DNA of 64,000 nucleotides from JADJNY01 sp046349615 (GTDB lineage Bacteria; Planctomycetota; UBA1135; GCA-002686595). Both the position numbers and the translations under genes were made by a program. The notes beneath the pieces are model-generated. The model was not told the DNA's origin and made no database searches. It saw only the letters and a program-made list of their open reading frames with translations. Below are positions 54,479 through 63,087 of this stretch, one piece after another. Positions within the stretch are counted from its first letter, which is position 1, and every line of letters starts with the position of its first letter. The stretch covers positions 124,001 through 188,000 of the forward strand of contig JAXMBZ010000006.1 of assembly GCA_046349615.1 (NCBI GenBank), in the 5' to 3' direction.

Positions 54479-56077
54479 TTGGAAGAGAATTCCGTTCGTG
54501 TCGGCACGGCAGTCCGACGCTGCGGGAAGGGCGGGCTGGCGCTCGTCCTTCTGGGATCGATCGCGGCGGCCCAATCGCTGGCGCCGGGGCGCCTCTGGAG
54601 CCGGAGCAGCGGCACGGAGGGCTGGTCGGGGTTCGCCGTCTCCCTCGGAGACGCCGGCACGCAGGTCTTCACGGCGCACGGGCTCACCTCGAGCTACGCG
54701 CGGTTCTACGCCGCGCAGGACGCGGACCCGCCCACCGTGCAGTGGCAGGGGAACGCCCCGCACCTCTCGTGGCACTACGACGTCGCCTCCGCCTCCGAGC
54801 GCGGCGTGCACGTCGAGCTCTTCGACACGGACGTGCCCGGCAACAGCGCGGCGAAGCAGGTCTACCTCCGGCGCTACTCGCCGTCGGATCCGACGCACGA
54901 CTGGACGTACACCTGGCCCGCGCTGACGAACGGCCACGACCGACTCTTCGTGACGGCGTCGCGCGACGGCGCTCGCATCGTCGCGGTGGTCCACAACTCG
55001 AGCACGGGCGCGGCGGACGTCGCCGTGTTCGGCCCCGACTCGGGGACGCCGATCGCGACGACGAGCCTCGCCCTGGGCATGCCGGTGGTCGGCATCGATC
55101 TCTCCGCCGACGGCGGCTCCCTCCTCGTCAGCGCCGACATGGCGCTGCGCGTGATCGCGCTCCCGTCGTTCGCCGTCCGCTACACGGCGCAACCGATGTC
55201 GTCGGTCTTCCACGCGCAGGCCATCTCCGGCGACGGCGCGGTGTTCGCGATCGGGCGCATGGGCCGCGTCGACGTGTTCCGCCGGAACGCGAGTGGGGCC
55301 TACGCGTTCGCGTTCTCGCACACGCTCGCGGGCACGAACTACTGCGACCGCCTCGACGTCTCCGACGACGGTTCGACGCTCGTCGCGGGCTTCGACTTCA
55401 ACGACACGAACCTGAAGGTCGTCGTCGACGTCGTCGACTTGAACACGCAGGCGACGCTGAACAGCCTGACGTTCGACGGCTCGGGTGGTTGGACGAACAT
55501 CGTCGGCGACCTCGGCGTCTCCGCGAACGGAGAGATCGTCGCCGTCGGTCTGTGGGGCGACCAGGCGAACCAGGTGCCGGAGCTCTCGTTCTGGCGCCGC
55601 GGCACGAGCACGCCGCTCGCGACCTACGCGCTCACGGGCTCCGTCTGCGACCTCGATCTCTCGGCGGACGGACGCTTCTGCGCCGTCGGCACGAAGGCGG
55701 TCCACGCGACGACGTTCGATTCGGGCGGCACGGTGGAGCTCTACCGCGTCCTCCCCGCCGACCTCGCGGTTCGCGGCGTGCCGCACGCCGGCACGAGCGT
55801 GAGCCTCGATCTCAAGGGTCGCCCGGGGCGTCCCGCGTTCGTGCTGCAGTCGAGTTCGCTCGACGCGACGCCGACGACGTTCGGGACGATCGGCACGCTC
55901 TACCTCTCGCGCACCAGCCTCTCGATCCTGCCCGCGGGGCAGTTCGACGGCGCGGGTCGCGCGACGATGCCCTACACGCTCTCGACGCAGGTCGGAGCGA
56001 GCGTGTACCTGCAAGCCTTCTCCTCGCAACCGCGCCGCCTCGGCGGCGACTGGGTGAAGGTCACGACCGTGCCCTGA
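54479..56077 (+). CDS. Secreted beta-propeller-like protein
   Basis: A 532-residue exported protein. A signal region (VRRCGKGGLALVLLGSIAAAQS, about 11-32) precedes a series of WD/YVTN-like blades: LSWHYDVASASERGVHVELF, GIDLSADGGSLLVSADMALRVIAL, LDVSDDGSTLVAGFDF, LGVSANGEIVAVGLWGD and LDLSADGRFCAVGTKA, each with the D-x-S-x-D-G-x turn. The last 120 residues form a separate beta module. The TTG at 54479 was chosen because GGGAGAG stands just upstream and it puts the signal peptide near the N-terminus; ATGs at 54410 and 54422 are alternatives without ribosome sites. Ligand unknown. Confidence 0.8.
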   Translation: MEENSVRVGTAVRRCGKGGLALVLLGSIAAAQSLAPGRLWSRSSGTEGWSGFAVSLGDAGTQVFTAHGLTSSYARFYAAQDADPPTVQWQGNAPHLSWHYDVASASERGVHVELFDTDVPGNSAAKQVYLRRYSPSDPTHDWTYTWPALTNGHDRLFVTASRDGARIVAVVHNSSTGAADVAVFGPDSGTPIATTSLALGMPVVGIDLSADGGSLLVSADMALRVIALPSFAVRYTAQPMSSVFHAQAISGDGAVFAIGRMGRVDVFRRNASGAYAFAFSHTLAGTNYCDRLDVSDDGSTLVAGFDFNDTNLKVVVDVVDLNTQATLNSLTFDGSGGWTNIVGDLGVSANGEIVAVGLWGDQANQVPELSFWRRGTSTPLATYALTGSVCDLDLSADGRFCAVGTKAVHATTFDSGGTVELYRVLPADLAVRGVPHAGTSVSLDLKGRPGRPAFVLQSSSLDATPTTFGTIGTLYLSRTSLSILPAGQFDGAGRATMPYTLSTQVGASVYLQAFSSQPRRLGGDWVKVTTVP

Positions 56078-56099
56078 TTCGGCGCGGGCGTCCGTTCGC

Positions 56100-56149
56100 G
56101 GTGGCGGGCCGGGCATCGTCTCCGACGGTGTCCGGTCCGCCGCTCCGTT
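56100..56149. terminator. Long bidirectional hairpin terminator
   Basis: A 16-base stem with several G-T wobbles (56100-56115 with 56129-56144) carries a smaller cgtc-tcc-gacg hairpin in its loop; ccgttt follows. It lies between the converging propeller-like gene and helicase gene. Confidence 0.65.
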
Positions 56150-56170
56150 TCGGCCGGGCGGACGACCTCG

Positions 56171-58618
56171 TCAGCGCCCGATCACCTTCAGCTTCGCGTA
56201 CTGGAGCAGGAGCGTCTTCGTCCCGTGCGCCGGGAAGCGCACGATCGCGCGCGCGTTGACGCCGCTCCCCTGCAGGGTCTCGATCGTCCCGCGCCCGAAG
56301 TGGTCGTGCTCGACACGGTCGCCGACCTTCAACGCGGTCTCCTTCTGCGCGGGCTCGTACTTGCCAAGCACGTCCTCGTCGCTCTGCGCCGTCGACGCGC
56401 CGCCTTCGATCACGCCCTCGGGGAGCTCCTCGAGGAAGCGCGACGGCCGGCAGAAGTTCGTCTGCCCGAAGTGGAGCCGCTGCTGGCAGTGCGTGAGGAA
56501 GAGCCGCCGCTCCGCGCGCGTGATGCCGACGTAGAAGAGGCGGCGTTCTTCCTCGACGCCGCCCTCGTCCTCGCCGACGTGCTCGGCGAGCGCGCGTGCG
56601 TGCGGGAGGAGCTCCTCCTCGACGCCGCAGAGGAACACGGTGTCGAACTCGAGGCCTTTCGCCGAGTGCAGCGTCATCAGCGTGACCTTGCCCTGGTCGC
56701 CCTCCATCGCGTCCGTGTCGCTGACGAGCGCGATCTCCTGCAGGAACCCGCGCAGACCGCCGAGCGGCACGTCCGCGCCGAGCGCGCCTCCGGGCGCCGC
56801 GGTGAAGAGCGTCGGTTGCGCGGTCGCGATCGCCTGCACGAGTTCGGCGCCGCGCTCGCCTTCCGGCGTCTCCGCGATCAGGCGCTTCATCTCCGCCGCC
56901 ATGCGGTCGTACGCGGCCGCGTGCGCGCGCAGTTCCTCGATGTTCGCCTCGCGATCGACGCCTTGCTGGTCGTCCATCTCGCCGAGCCACCGCTCGACCT
57001 CGATCAGCTCGAGCACCTGGTCGAGCGCGACCGCCGCGTCGACGTCGCGCAGCGGTTCGAGCTTCACGAGCAGCTCGCGGAACGCGAGGAGCCCCGTCTT
57101 CGCGCGCCCCTTGATCGCGGAGAGCGCCTCGTCGGATTGGAGCGCGCGCGACAGCGGCACGCGCCGGTCGAGCGCCCAGTTGCGCAGGTCCGACAGCGAC
57201 TTTTCCCCCACGCCGCGCGTCGGGACGTTGACGACGCGCAGGAACGCGACGTCGTCCTGCGGGTTCGTGCAGAGCTTCAAATAGGCGACGAGGTCGCGGA
57301 TCTCGCGCCGCTCGTAGAACTCGACGCCGCCGACGATCTGGTACGGGACGCGCGCGAGGCGGAGCGCGGACTCGAGCGCGCGCTGCATGAAGTTGACGCG
57401 GTAGAAGACGGCGACGTCGTCGAGCTTCGTCCCGCGCGCCTGGAGCGAGCGGATCTGCTGCGCGACCTCGCGCGCTTCGTCCTCCTCGTCCGCGCACTCG
57501 AGCACGACGAGCTTCTCCCCGTCGCCGCGGTCCGACCAGATGCGCTTCCCCGAACGCCCCGCGTTGTTGCGGATCACGGCCTCGGCCGCCTTCAGGATGA
57601 AGCCCGTCGAGCGATAGTTCTGCTCGAGCCGCACGACCGTCGCACTCGGGAAATCGCGCTCGAAGTCGAGGATGTTGCGGATGTCGGCGCCGCGCCAGCC
57701 GTAGATCGACTGGTCCGGGTCGCCGCACACGGCGAGGTTGCCGTGGTACGACGCGAGGTGCTTCGTCAGCAGGTACTGGACGCGGTTCGTGTCCTGGTAC
57801 TCGTCGACCATCACGTGGCGGAAGCGCCGCGCGTACTGGTCGCGCACGCCGAGGTGCGTCTGGAAGAGCTCGAGCACCTTGAGCAGGAGGTCGTCGAAGT
57901 CGAGCGCGTTGTTCTGGCGCATCGCCTCCTCGTAGCGCTTCTTGACGAGCGTGAAGACCTCGCGCTCGACGCTCGCGTCGCCGTCCTGCTCGAGCTCGAG
58001 CTCCGGCCGGTCGATCGCGACGCCCTTGTTCTTCCACTCGCTGATCCAGCCGCCGACCATCGACGGCTTGAAGCGCGTCGCGTCGACGTTGAGCTCCTTC
58101 AAGAGCGACTTGATCAGCGTGTTCCGATCGCTCGTGTCGTAGATCGTGAAGTCGCGCGTGTAGCCGGGGAGGAGCTCGATGTCGCGCCGCAGGATGCGCG
58201 CGCACATCGCGTGAAAGGTCGAGATCCAGAGCCCCGGCACGGGCAGGACCTTCTCGACGCGCTCCTTCATCTCGCGCGCGGCCTTGTTCGTGAAGGTGAT
58301 CGCGACGACTTCCCACGGAGCGACGCCGCGCTCGGCGACGAGCCACGCGAGCCGCCGCGTGATGACGCGCGTCTTGCCCGAACCGGGGCCCGCGAGGATG
58401 AGCAAGGGGCCGCTCTCGTGCGTCACGGCGCGGCGTTGCGGCTCGTTCAGCCCTTCGAGCAGGTCGCCCGCCCCGCCGAACACGCCGCCGGCGGCGCCAC
58501 CGGGGCGCCCGCGCGCAGCTCCATCCGCACGGTGCGTCGCGCTCTCGGGCGCCCGCGCGCCCTGCTCCGCCCGCCGCCGCTCCTCCTCCGCGAACCGCTC
58601 GAGTCCCATCCAGTCCAT
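56171..58618 (-). CDS. pcrA: ATP-dependent DNA helicase UvrD/PcrA
   Basis: An 815-residue superfamily 1A helicase. The Q motif LNEPQRRAV and Walker A LAGPGSGKT lie at about 57-83, followed by ITFTNKAAREMKERV, the Walker B VDEYQDTNRVQY, GDPDQSIYGWRGA, LEQNYRST, VTLMTLHSAKGLEFDTVFL and VGITRAERRLFLTH. The C-terminus has VGDRVEHDHFGRGTIETLQG, the Tudor-like domain that binds RNA polymerase in UvrD/PcrA. An extra 55-residue acidic/basic N-terminus precedes the helicase. It unwinds DNA in excision repair and replication. A minus-strand TACGAT box ends 11 bases before the ATG. Confidence 0.95.
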   Translation of the reverse strand: MDWMGLERFAEEERRRAEQGARAPESATHRADGAARGRPGGAAGGVFGGAGDLLEGLNEPQRRAVTHESGPLLILAGPGSGKTRVITRRLAWLVAERGVAPWEVVAITFTNKAAREMKERVEKVLPVPGLWISTFHAMCARILRRDIELLPGYTRDFTIYDTSDRNTLIKSLLKELNVDATRFKPSMVGGWISEWKNKGVAIDRPELELEQDGDASVEREVFTLVKKRYEEAMRQNNALDFDDLLLKVLELFQTHLGVRDQYARRFRHVMVDEYQDTNRVQYLLTKHLASYHGNLAVCGDPDQSIYGWRGADIRNILDFERDFPSATVVRLEQNYRSTGFILKAAEAVIRNNAGRSGKRIWSDRGDGEKLVVLECADEEDEAREVAQQIRSLQARGTKLDDVAVFYRVNFMQRALESALRLARVPYQIVGGVEFYERREIRDLVAYLKLCTNPQDDVAFLRVVNVPTRGVGEKSLSDLRNWALDRRVPLSRALQSDEALSAIKGRAKTGLLAFRELLVKLEPLRDVDAAVALDQVLELIEVERWLGEMDDQQGVDREANIEELRAHAAAYDRMAAEMKRLIAETPEGERGAELVQAIATAQPTLFTAAPGGALGADVPLGGLRGFLQEIALVSDTDAMEGDQGKVTLMTLHSAKGLEFDTVFLCGVEEELLPHARALAEHVGEDEGGVEEERRLFYVGITRAERRLFLTHCQQRLHFGQTNFCRPSRFLEELPEGVIEGGASTAQSDEDVLGKYEPAQKETALKVGDRVEHDHFGRGTIETLQGSGVNARAIVRFPAHGTKTLLLQYAKLKVIGR

Positions 58619-58629
58619 GCGAGCGCGCG

Positions 58630-58635
58630 ATCGTA
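58630..58635 (-). promoter_or_regulatory. TACGAT -10-like hexamer before the helicase gene
   Basis: On the minus strand gggTACGAT ends 11 bases before the helicase ATG, so the leader would be four or five bases. Confidence 0.35.
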
Positions 58636-58670
58636 CCCGGCCACGCCGGCCCGGCGCACGCGCGCCGGGC

Positions 58671-59081
58671 TCAGCCCGCGAGCGCCTTCGCCGCCTGCCG
58701 CAGGGTCGCGAGCTCCGTCTCCGAGAGCTCGCGCTCCCCCATCCACGCGATGCCGACGATCGCGCGCACCTCGCCCGCGCCGTCGAACACGGGCAGGGCC
58801 ACGGCCGCCTGCGCGTCGACGGCCTTCGCGCCGGGGCGCACGTCGCCGGTCGAGTCCGTCTTCAAGTTGCAGGTCTGCACGGGCTCCTTGCGCTCGAACG
58901 CGAGCCCCGCCATGCCCTTGCCCTTCGGCACGCGCGCGACGACCGCGGCCACGGGCGGCGGGATGTGGTGCGCGGCGGTCAGGACGAGGTCGTTCCCCTC
59001 GCGGCGGTGCACGGTGCCGGCGATGCCGCCGTGGGTCTTCAGGTAGGTCTCGAGCCAGGGCTGGTCGGATGCGTGCGTCAT
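58671..59081 (-). CDS. GAF-domain-like protein
   Basis: A 136-residue single-domain protein. The pattern of a GAF fold is visible: LVLTAAHHIPPPVAAVVARVPKGKGMAGLAFERKEPVQTCNL in the first half and AAVALPVFDGAGEVRAIVGIAWMGERELSETELATLRQAAKAL in the second, the latter being the typical end of GAF domains that precedes the last helix. Small stand-alone GAF proteins bind nucleotides or small molecules, or reduce free methionine sulfoxide; the reductase Cys pattern is not present. The ATG at 59081 begins 26 bases after a TATGCT box on the minus strand. Family by pattern, ligand unknown. Confidence 0.78.
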   Translation of the reverse strand: MTHASDQPWLETYLKTHGGIAGTVHRREGNDLVLTAAHHIPPPVAAVVARVPKGKGMAGLAFERKEPVQTCNLKTDSTGDVRPGAKAVDAQAAVALPVFDGAGEVRAIVGIAWMGERELSETELATLRQAAKALAG

Positions 59082-59106
59082 CGGGGCGTCCTCGAGCGAG
59101 CGCGGG

Positions 59107-59112
59107 GAGCAT
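59107..59112 (-). promoter_or_regulatory. TATGCT -10-like hexamer before the GAF-like gene
   Basis: On the minus strand ggTATGCT ends 25 bases before the ATG of the GAF-like gene. Confidence 0.35.
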
Positions 59113-59183
59113 ACCAACGGTGAGCGAGGCTCCCGACGCAGATCCAACATGGAGACGCGGCTCCCCCGACGCCGTCTCCTTGT

Positions 59184-59189
59184 TAAGGT
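59184..59189 (+). promoter_or_regulatory. TAAGGT -10-like hexamer before the MoxR operon
   Basis: Sequence tgtTAAGGT lies in a locally AT-richer stretch and ends 59 bases before the ATG of the first gene of the operon. Confidence 0.35.
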
Positions 59190-59248
59190 GTCGCGCCCCG
59201 GAGGAGCCCGCGCCCCCTCGCCTCGGCGCGACGGCCGCCCTCCCGTCC

Positions 59249-61597
59249 ATGACCATGCGCCGCGCCGCCCTCGTCGTCCTCCTCGCGAGTCTCGCCCCGC
59301 TCGCGGGCGCCTTCGCGCCGAGCGCACAGGCCCCGACCGGCTCCGCCGCGACCAACGCGCCGCACGTCGCGCGCATCCCGGTCCACGTCGTCGCGGGCAA
59401 GCTCGTCGTCTTCGCGCAGGTCTCCGCCGGGAAGCGCATCCCCGCGAACCTGTTCGTCGAGCTCGAAGCGCCCGTCGGACTCGCGCTCCACGGCCGCGCC
59501 GCGCAGGGGATCGAGATGGAAAGCGAGGACGGCGCCGTCCACCCGGTCACGCTCCACCTGCCGGACCTCGACGTGGCGATCGACTCCGTCGGCGAAGGCG
59601 ACGACGACGCCTACGAGCGGTTCTCGAAGTGGAACTCGAAGGAGCTCGGCGACAACGCGCTCGTCGGGACGCTGGGCGCGAAGGTCCTCGCGAAGTACCA
59701 CCTCGCGCTCGACCTCGCGGCGGGATTCCTCGAGCTGTCGCCGCCGCGCGCCGCGGGCGCGAGCGCCCCGGACGACGGCGGTTTCGACGTGCCGGTGACG
59801 CTCAAGGACGACGTCGCGTGGACGACGGTCGCGTTCGCGACGAACCGCGCGGCGCCGATCGGGTTCGGCACCGCGAACTTCGACACGCTCGTCGACCGCG
59901 ACTTGTGCGACGCGCTCGGGCATCCCGCGGGCGACGTCGGCGCGGTGGAGCTCGGCCCGCTCGACCTCGCGCGCCGCGTCGCGTTCCGCCCGGAGAGCGC
60001 GGCGGAGTTCGGCGCGCATCCCGAGGGCGCGTTCGGTTGGATCGGGCTCAACCTCCTCTCGGGGCTGCGCGTCGAGCTCGACCGCGTGAACCGCGTGCTC
60101 CACGTCGTGCCGACGCGCGCTCCGAAGTTCCCCGAGGCGGACCTCGAGTTCTTCGCCGCGCGCGCGAGCGGCGACCCCGCCGAGTTCGAGCGCTGGCTCG
60201 AGCGTTACCCGAAGGAGCGCCTCGCGAACGAGGCCTCGGCGGCGCTGTTCTCCGCGCAGCTCGAGCGCAACGCGCCCGCGGACGCGCTGAAGCACGCGCT
60301 CGCGCTCGTCTCGGCGTCGTTCCCCGACGATTTGAAGGCGACGGGCGCGCTCGCGCTCGTCGATCGGCTCGCGACCGCGGGCCGCGACGACGTCCTGATC
60401 GACGCGGCGGAGCTCGGGCTCGCCGGCGGACGCACGGACCGCTACCCGGACGCGGTGCACAAGCTGCACGCGCGCATCGGGCACCTCTTGCTCGAGCGCG
60501 GGCGCGGCGAGGACGCGTGGAAGCACCTCCTCTCCGCCGCGTTCGGGCTCGCGGAGGACGGCCCGCTCAACCTCGACCTCGCGCGCTACTACGAGTCGAA
60601 GGGGCGCTACGAGCGCGCGTTCTCGCGCTACCTGCAGGCGCTCGTCGCCGCGGAGAGCAGCGCCGACGCGCTCGCGGGGCTCGAGCGCGTGCAGCCGAAG
60701 GTCCCCGACGCGGAGTCGATCTCCGTCGAGTCGATCGAGCGCCTGCTCGAGGGCCGGCTCGTCTCCTTCGCGACCGCGTCGCGCTACCGGCCGCCCGAGG
60801 GTTTCGTACCGACGCGCGTCGCGCTGCTCGAGCTCGTCTGCAACGCGCAGGACGAAGGCGAGATCGGCGTCTCGCTCGCGCGCGACGCGGCGAACGACCA
60901 CTTCCAGCGCGAGCACTTGGTTCAAGTCGCCTACCACGTCGGCGACGGCGCGTTCGACGCGCTGTGGAACCCGACGTCGGACGCGCTCGCGCGCGCTCTC
61001 TCGGGCGGCGGCCCCGCGCACGTGCTCGACGGCAAGACCGAGCTCCCGCCGCAGGGCCTCGTGCGGCACAAGGAGCAGATCTTCGACGCCGTGAAGGGCG
61101 CCGTCACCGCACGCCTCTCCGAGCCGAGCGAGTTCGCGATCGAGCTCGAAGCGACCGTCGATCGCGCCGGGATCCGCGGGGAAGCGCGCGTGAAGGGCCC
61201 CGAGGACAAGGCGTGCACCGTGCAGCTCCTGCTCGTCGAGCGCGCCGTCGTGTACCCCGGGAAGAGCAAGGTCGTCATCCAGCGCAACGTCGCGCGCGCC
61301 GCGCTCACCGCGTGGCCCGGCGGCGAGGACTTCGCGCCCGTCGACGGCGAGCAGCGGCTCCCGTTCGAGCGCGCGTTCGCGGACGTCGAGCGCGAGAACG
61401 CGGCGTTCCTCGCCGAGCGCCGCCCCGCGGGCACGCCCGCGACGACGATCGGTCTCCACCTCGACCCGCGTCAGCTCTCCGTGCTCGCGATCGTGCGCGA
61501 CGCGTCGACCAAGGAAGTGCTCCAAGCCGCGTGGCTCGATCCGAAGCGCGCCCCCGAGCTCGACGACGCGGCGCCCGCGACGGAGGGCCCGAAGTGA
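59249..61597 (+). CDS. Exported protein with tandem degenerate retropepsin-like domains and helical repeats
   Basis: A 782-residue exported protein with signal peptide MTMRRAALVVLLASLAPLAG. Two retropepsin-like units follow. The first (about 35-165) ends in LVGTLGAKVLAKYHLALDLAAGFLEL, the family's G-x-L-G-x-x-x-L hairpin. The second (about 185-290) has FGTANFDTLVDRDLCDALG and ends in GAFGWIGLNLLSGLRVELDRVNRVLHVV. The catalytic D-[ST]-G is missing in both, so these are probably inactive folds. Residues 300-560 are TPR-like helices and the rest is mixed. An ATG at 59255 is an alternative start. It is coupled by GTGA to the next gene and belongs to the MoxR operon. Confidence 0.78.
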   Translation: MTMRRAALVVLLASLAPLAGAFAPSAQAPTGSAATNAPHVARIPVHVVAGKLVVFAQVSAGKRIPANLFVELEAPVGLALHGRAAQGIEMESEDGAVHPVTLHLPDLDVAIDSVGEGDDDAYERFSKWNSKELGDNALVGTLGAKVLAKYHLALDLAAGFLELSPPRAAGASAPDDGGFDVPVTLKDDVAWTTVAFATNRAAPIGFGTANFDTLVDRDLCDALGHPAGDVGAVELGPLDLARRVAFRPESAAEFGAHPEGAFGWIGLNLLSGLRVELDRVNRVLHVVPTRAPKFPEADLEFFAARASGDPAEFERWLERYPKERLANEASAALFSAQLERNAPADALKHALALVSASFPDDLKATGALALVDRLATAGRDDVLIDAAELGLAGGRTDRYPDAVHKLHARIGHLLLERGRGEDAWKHLLSAAFGLAEDGPLNLDLARYYESKGRYERAFSRYLQALVAAESSADALAGLERVQPKVPDAESISVESIERLLEGRLVSFATASRYRPPEGFVPTRVALLELVCNAQDEGEIGVSLARDAANDHFQREHLVQVAYHVGDGAFDALWNPTSDALARALSGGGPAHVLDGKTELPPQGLVRHKEQIFDAVKGAVTARLSEPSEFAIELEATVDRAGIRGEARVKGPEDKACTVQLLLVERAVVYPGKSKVVIQRNVARAALTAWPGGEDFAPVDGEQRLPFERAFADVERENAAFLAERRPAGTPATTIGLHLDPRQLSVLAIVRDASTKEVLQAAWLDPKRAPELDDAAPATEGPK

Positions 61598-63087
61598 GCG
61601 GCGCGCACGACCTCGGACGGACGCGCGCGGAGCTCGACGCGCTCGGCACGGCGACCGATCGCGCGCGCCGTGCCCGCGCGACGCGGCTCGCCATGGAAGA
61701 AGTGCTCGCGCGCACGGCGCCGTGGTGCGCGGGCGTCGCGCTCGTCGGCTTCGCGTGGACGCTCGCAGGGCGCGCGCTGCCGGCGCTCCCGACTCCGAAC
61801 GCGTGGGTCGTGCTCGGTCTCGCGCTCGTCCCCGCCGTCGTCGAGCACGCGCGGCGCGTGCTGCCCGTCGCGTCGCGTCCGCTCGACGCGGGCGAGGGCC
61901 TCTCGCGCGTCGACCTCGAGCTCGACGCGCACGAGCGCCTGCGCACCGCGTGGGAATTCGCCGCTTCCGACGCGGAGCTCGGCCCGTTCGAGCGCGCCGC
62001 GCTCGCGGAAGGCGTCGCGGAGCTCCCGCGCGCGCGCACGCACGGTCTGCGCGAGCTCGCGCCCGTCGTCGTGCGCCGCCGTGCATGGCTCGCGCCGCTC
62101 GCGGCTCTGCTGCTCGCGTTCGCGAGCGCGTGGCTCGCGCGCGATGCGGCGGAGGACGTCGAGCTCGCGCGGAACGACGCAGCGCAGCTACCGAACGGCG
62201 GCGCGCGCGACGCGAAGCCGCACGACGACGCCGCGACGAAGCGCGCCGACGCGCCGCGCCCCGCGCCCGAGCGCGATCCGCGCGCGAAGGACGAGCCGCC
62301 GACGCGCGCGAACGAGGAGCGCCGCACGCCGAGCGAGCTCGCGGGCGCGTCGAAGGAGAGCTCGGGCAAGAGCGGCTCGGGGAAGAGCGCCGACGCGGCG
62401 AGCACGAGCTCGTCGTCGGACTCGCAAGGCCTCCCCTCCTCGCCCGCGAAACCGAGCGAAAACCCCGAGAAAACGAAGCCGAGCGACAAGAAGGCGAAGC
62501 CGAAGAAGCCGCGCGCCGAGACGCCGCCCGCGAAGTCGAAGCCGCCGCAGGAGTCGGGCTCCACGGCGGGCCGCGGCACGGGCAGCGGCTCGTCGAAGAA
62601 CCCGGGCTCGACCGACTGGGCGAGCAAGGACCAGGTCACGAACGACGAGGAGCCGCCGCTCTCCGAGGACGCGGAGGTCGACGACGAGGAGAGCGAGGAC
62701 GAAGCGCGCGGCGGCCTGCAGCCGAGCCTGCGCGACCGCCGTCCCGCGGTGAACCGCGACCTCACGATCGGCTTCGGCAACCAACCGCCGCCGCCCGACG
62801 CGAACGGACGCGGCGGACCGTCCGAGCAGAAGAAGTCGCGCGGCGTCGCGTCGCTCGTGCTCGGCGTCCCGATCCCCGACCACGTGAAGGGCCGGCCCAA
62901 TCCCGGCCGCACGAAGATCACGCAGGAGCGCGTCGAGCCGCAGGCGGAGGACGCCGCGCGGATCACCGCGTCCGCGCGCACGCCGCGCTCGGGCCCGATC
63001 GGCCCCGTCGCTCGTCCCGAACTCGAGCCGTGGATGCGCGCGCTCGTCGCGAAGTACTTCGCCGTCCCCACCGAGAAGAAGCCATGA
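61594..63087 (+). CDS. Membrane protein with long charged disordered tail, in MoxR operon
   Basis: A 497-residue protein. Three hydrophobic segments lie at about 42-60, 68-84 and 160-178, an arrangement similar to other MoxR-neighbour membrane proteins. Residues 190-390 are highly charged and low in complexity (Lys, Glu, Ser, Pro, Asp rich; for example KPSENPEKTKPSDKKAKPKK), expected to be disordered. A short ordered C-terminus follows (VASLVLGVPIPDHVKG and PELEPWMRALVAKYFAV). The GTG start overlaps the stop of the preceding gene, and its own stop overlaps the MoxR ATG, so the three genes are tightly coupled. Function unknown. Confidence 0.78.
   Translation: MSGAHDLGRTRAELDALGTATDRARRARATRLAMEEVLARTAPWCAGVALVGFAWTLAGRALPALPTPNAWVVLGLALVPAVVEHARRVLPVASRPLDAGEGLSRVDLELDAHERLRTAWEFAASDAELGPFERAALAEGVAELPRARTHGLRELAPVVVRRRAWLAPLAALLLAFASAWLARDAAEDVELARNDAAQLPNGGARDAKPHDDAATKRADAPRPAPERDPRAKDEPPTRANEERRTPSELAGASKESSGKSGSGKSADAASTSSSSDSQGLPSSPAKPSENPEKTKPSDKKAKPKKPRAETPPAKSKPPQESGSTAGRGTGSGSSKNPGSTDWASKDQVTNDEEPPLSEDAEVDDEESEDEARGGLQPSLRDRRPAVNRDLTIGFGNQPPPPDANGRGGPSEQKKSRGVASLVLGVPIPDHVKGRPNPGRTKITQERVEPQAEDAARITASARTPRSGPIGPVARPELEPWMRALVAKYFAVPTEKKP

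Noticed and set aside
53873..56116. Upstream extension of the Cys-repeat protein to 1885 residues
   Set aside because: The extra sequence is arginine-rich antisense of the propeller-like gene; the signal peptide at 53872 marks the true start.
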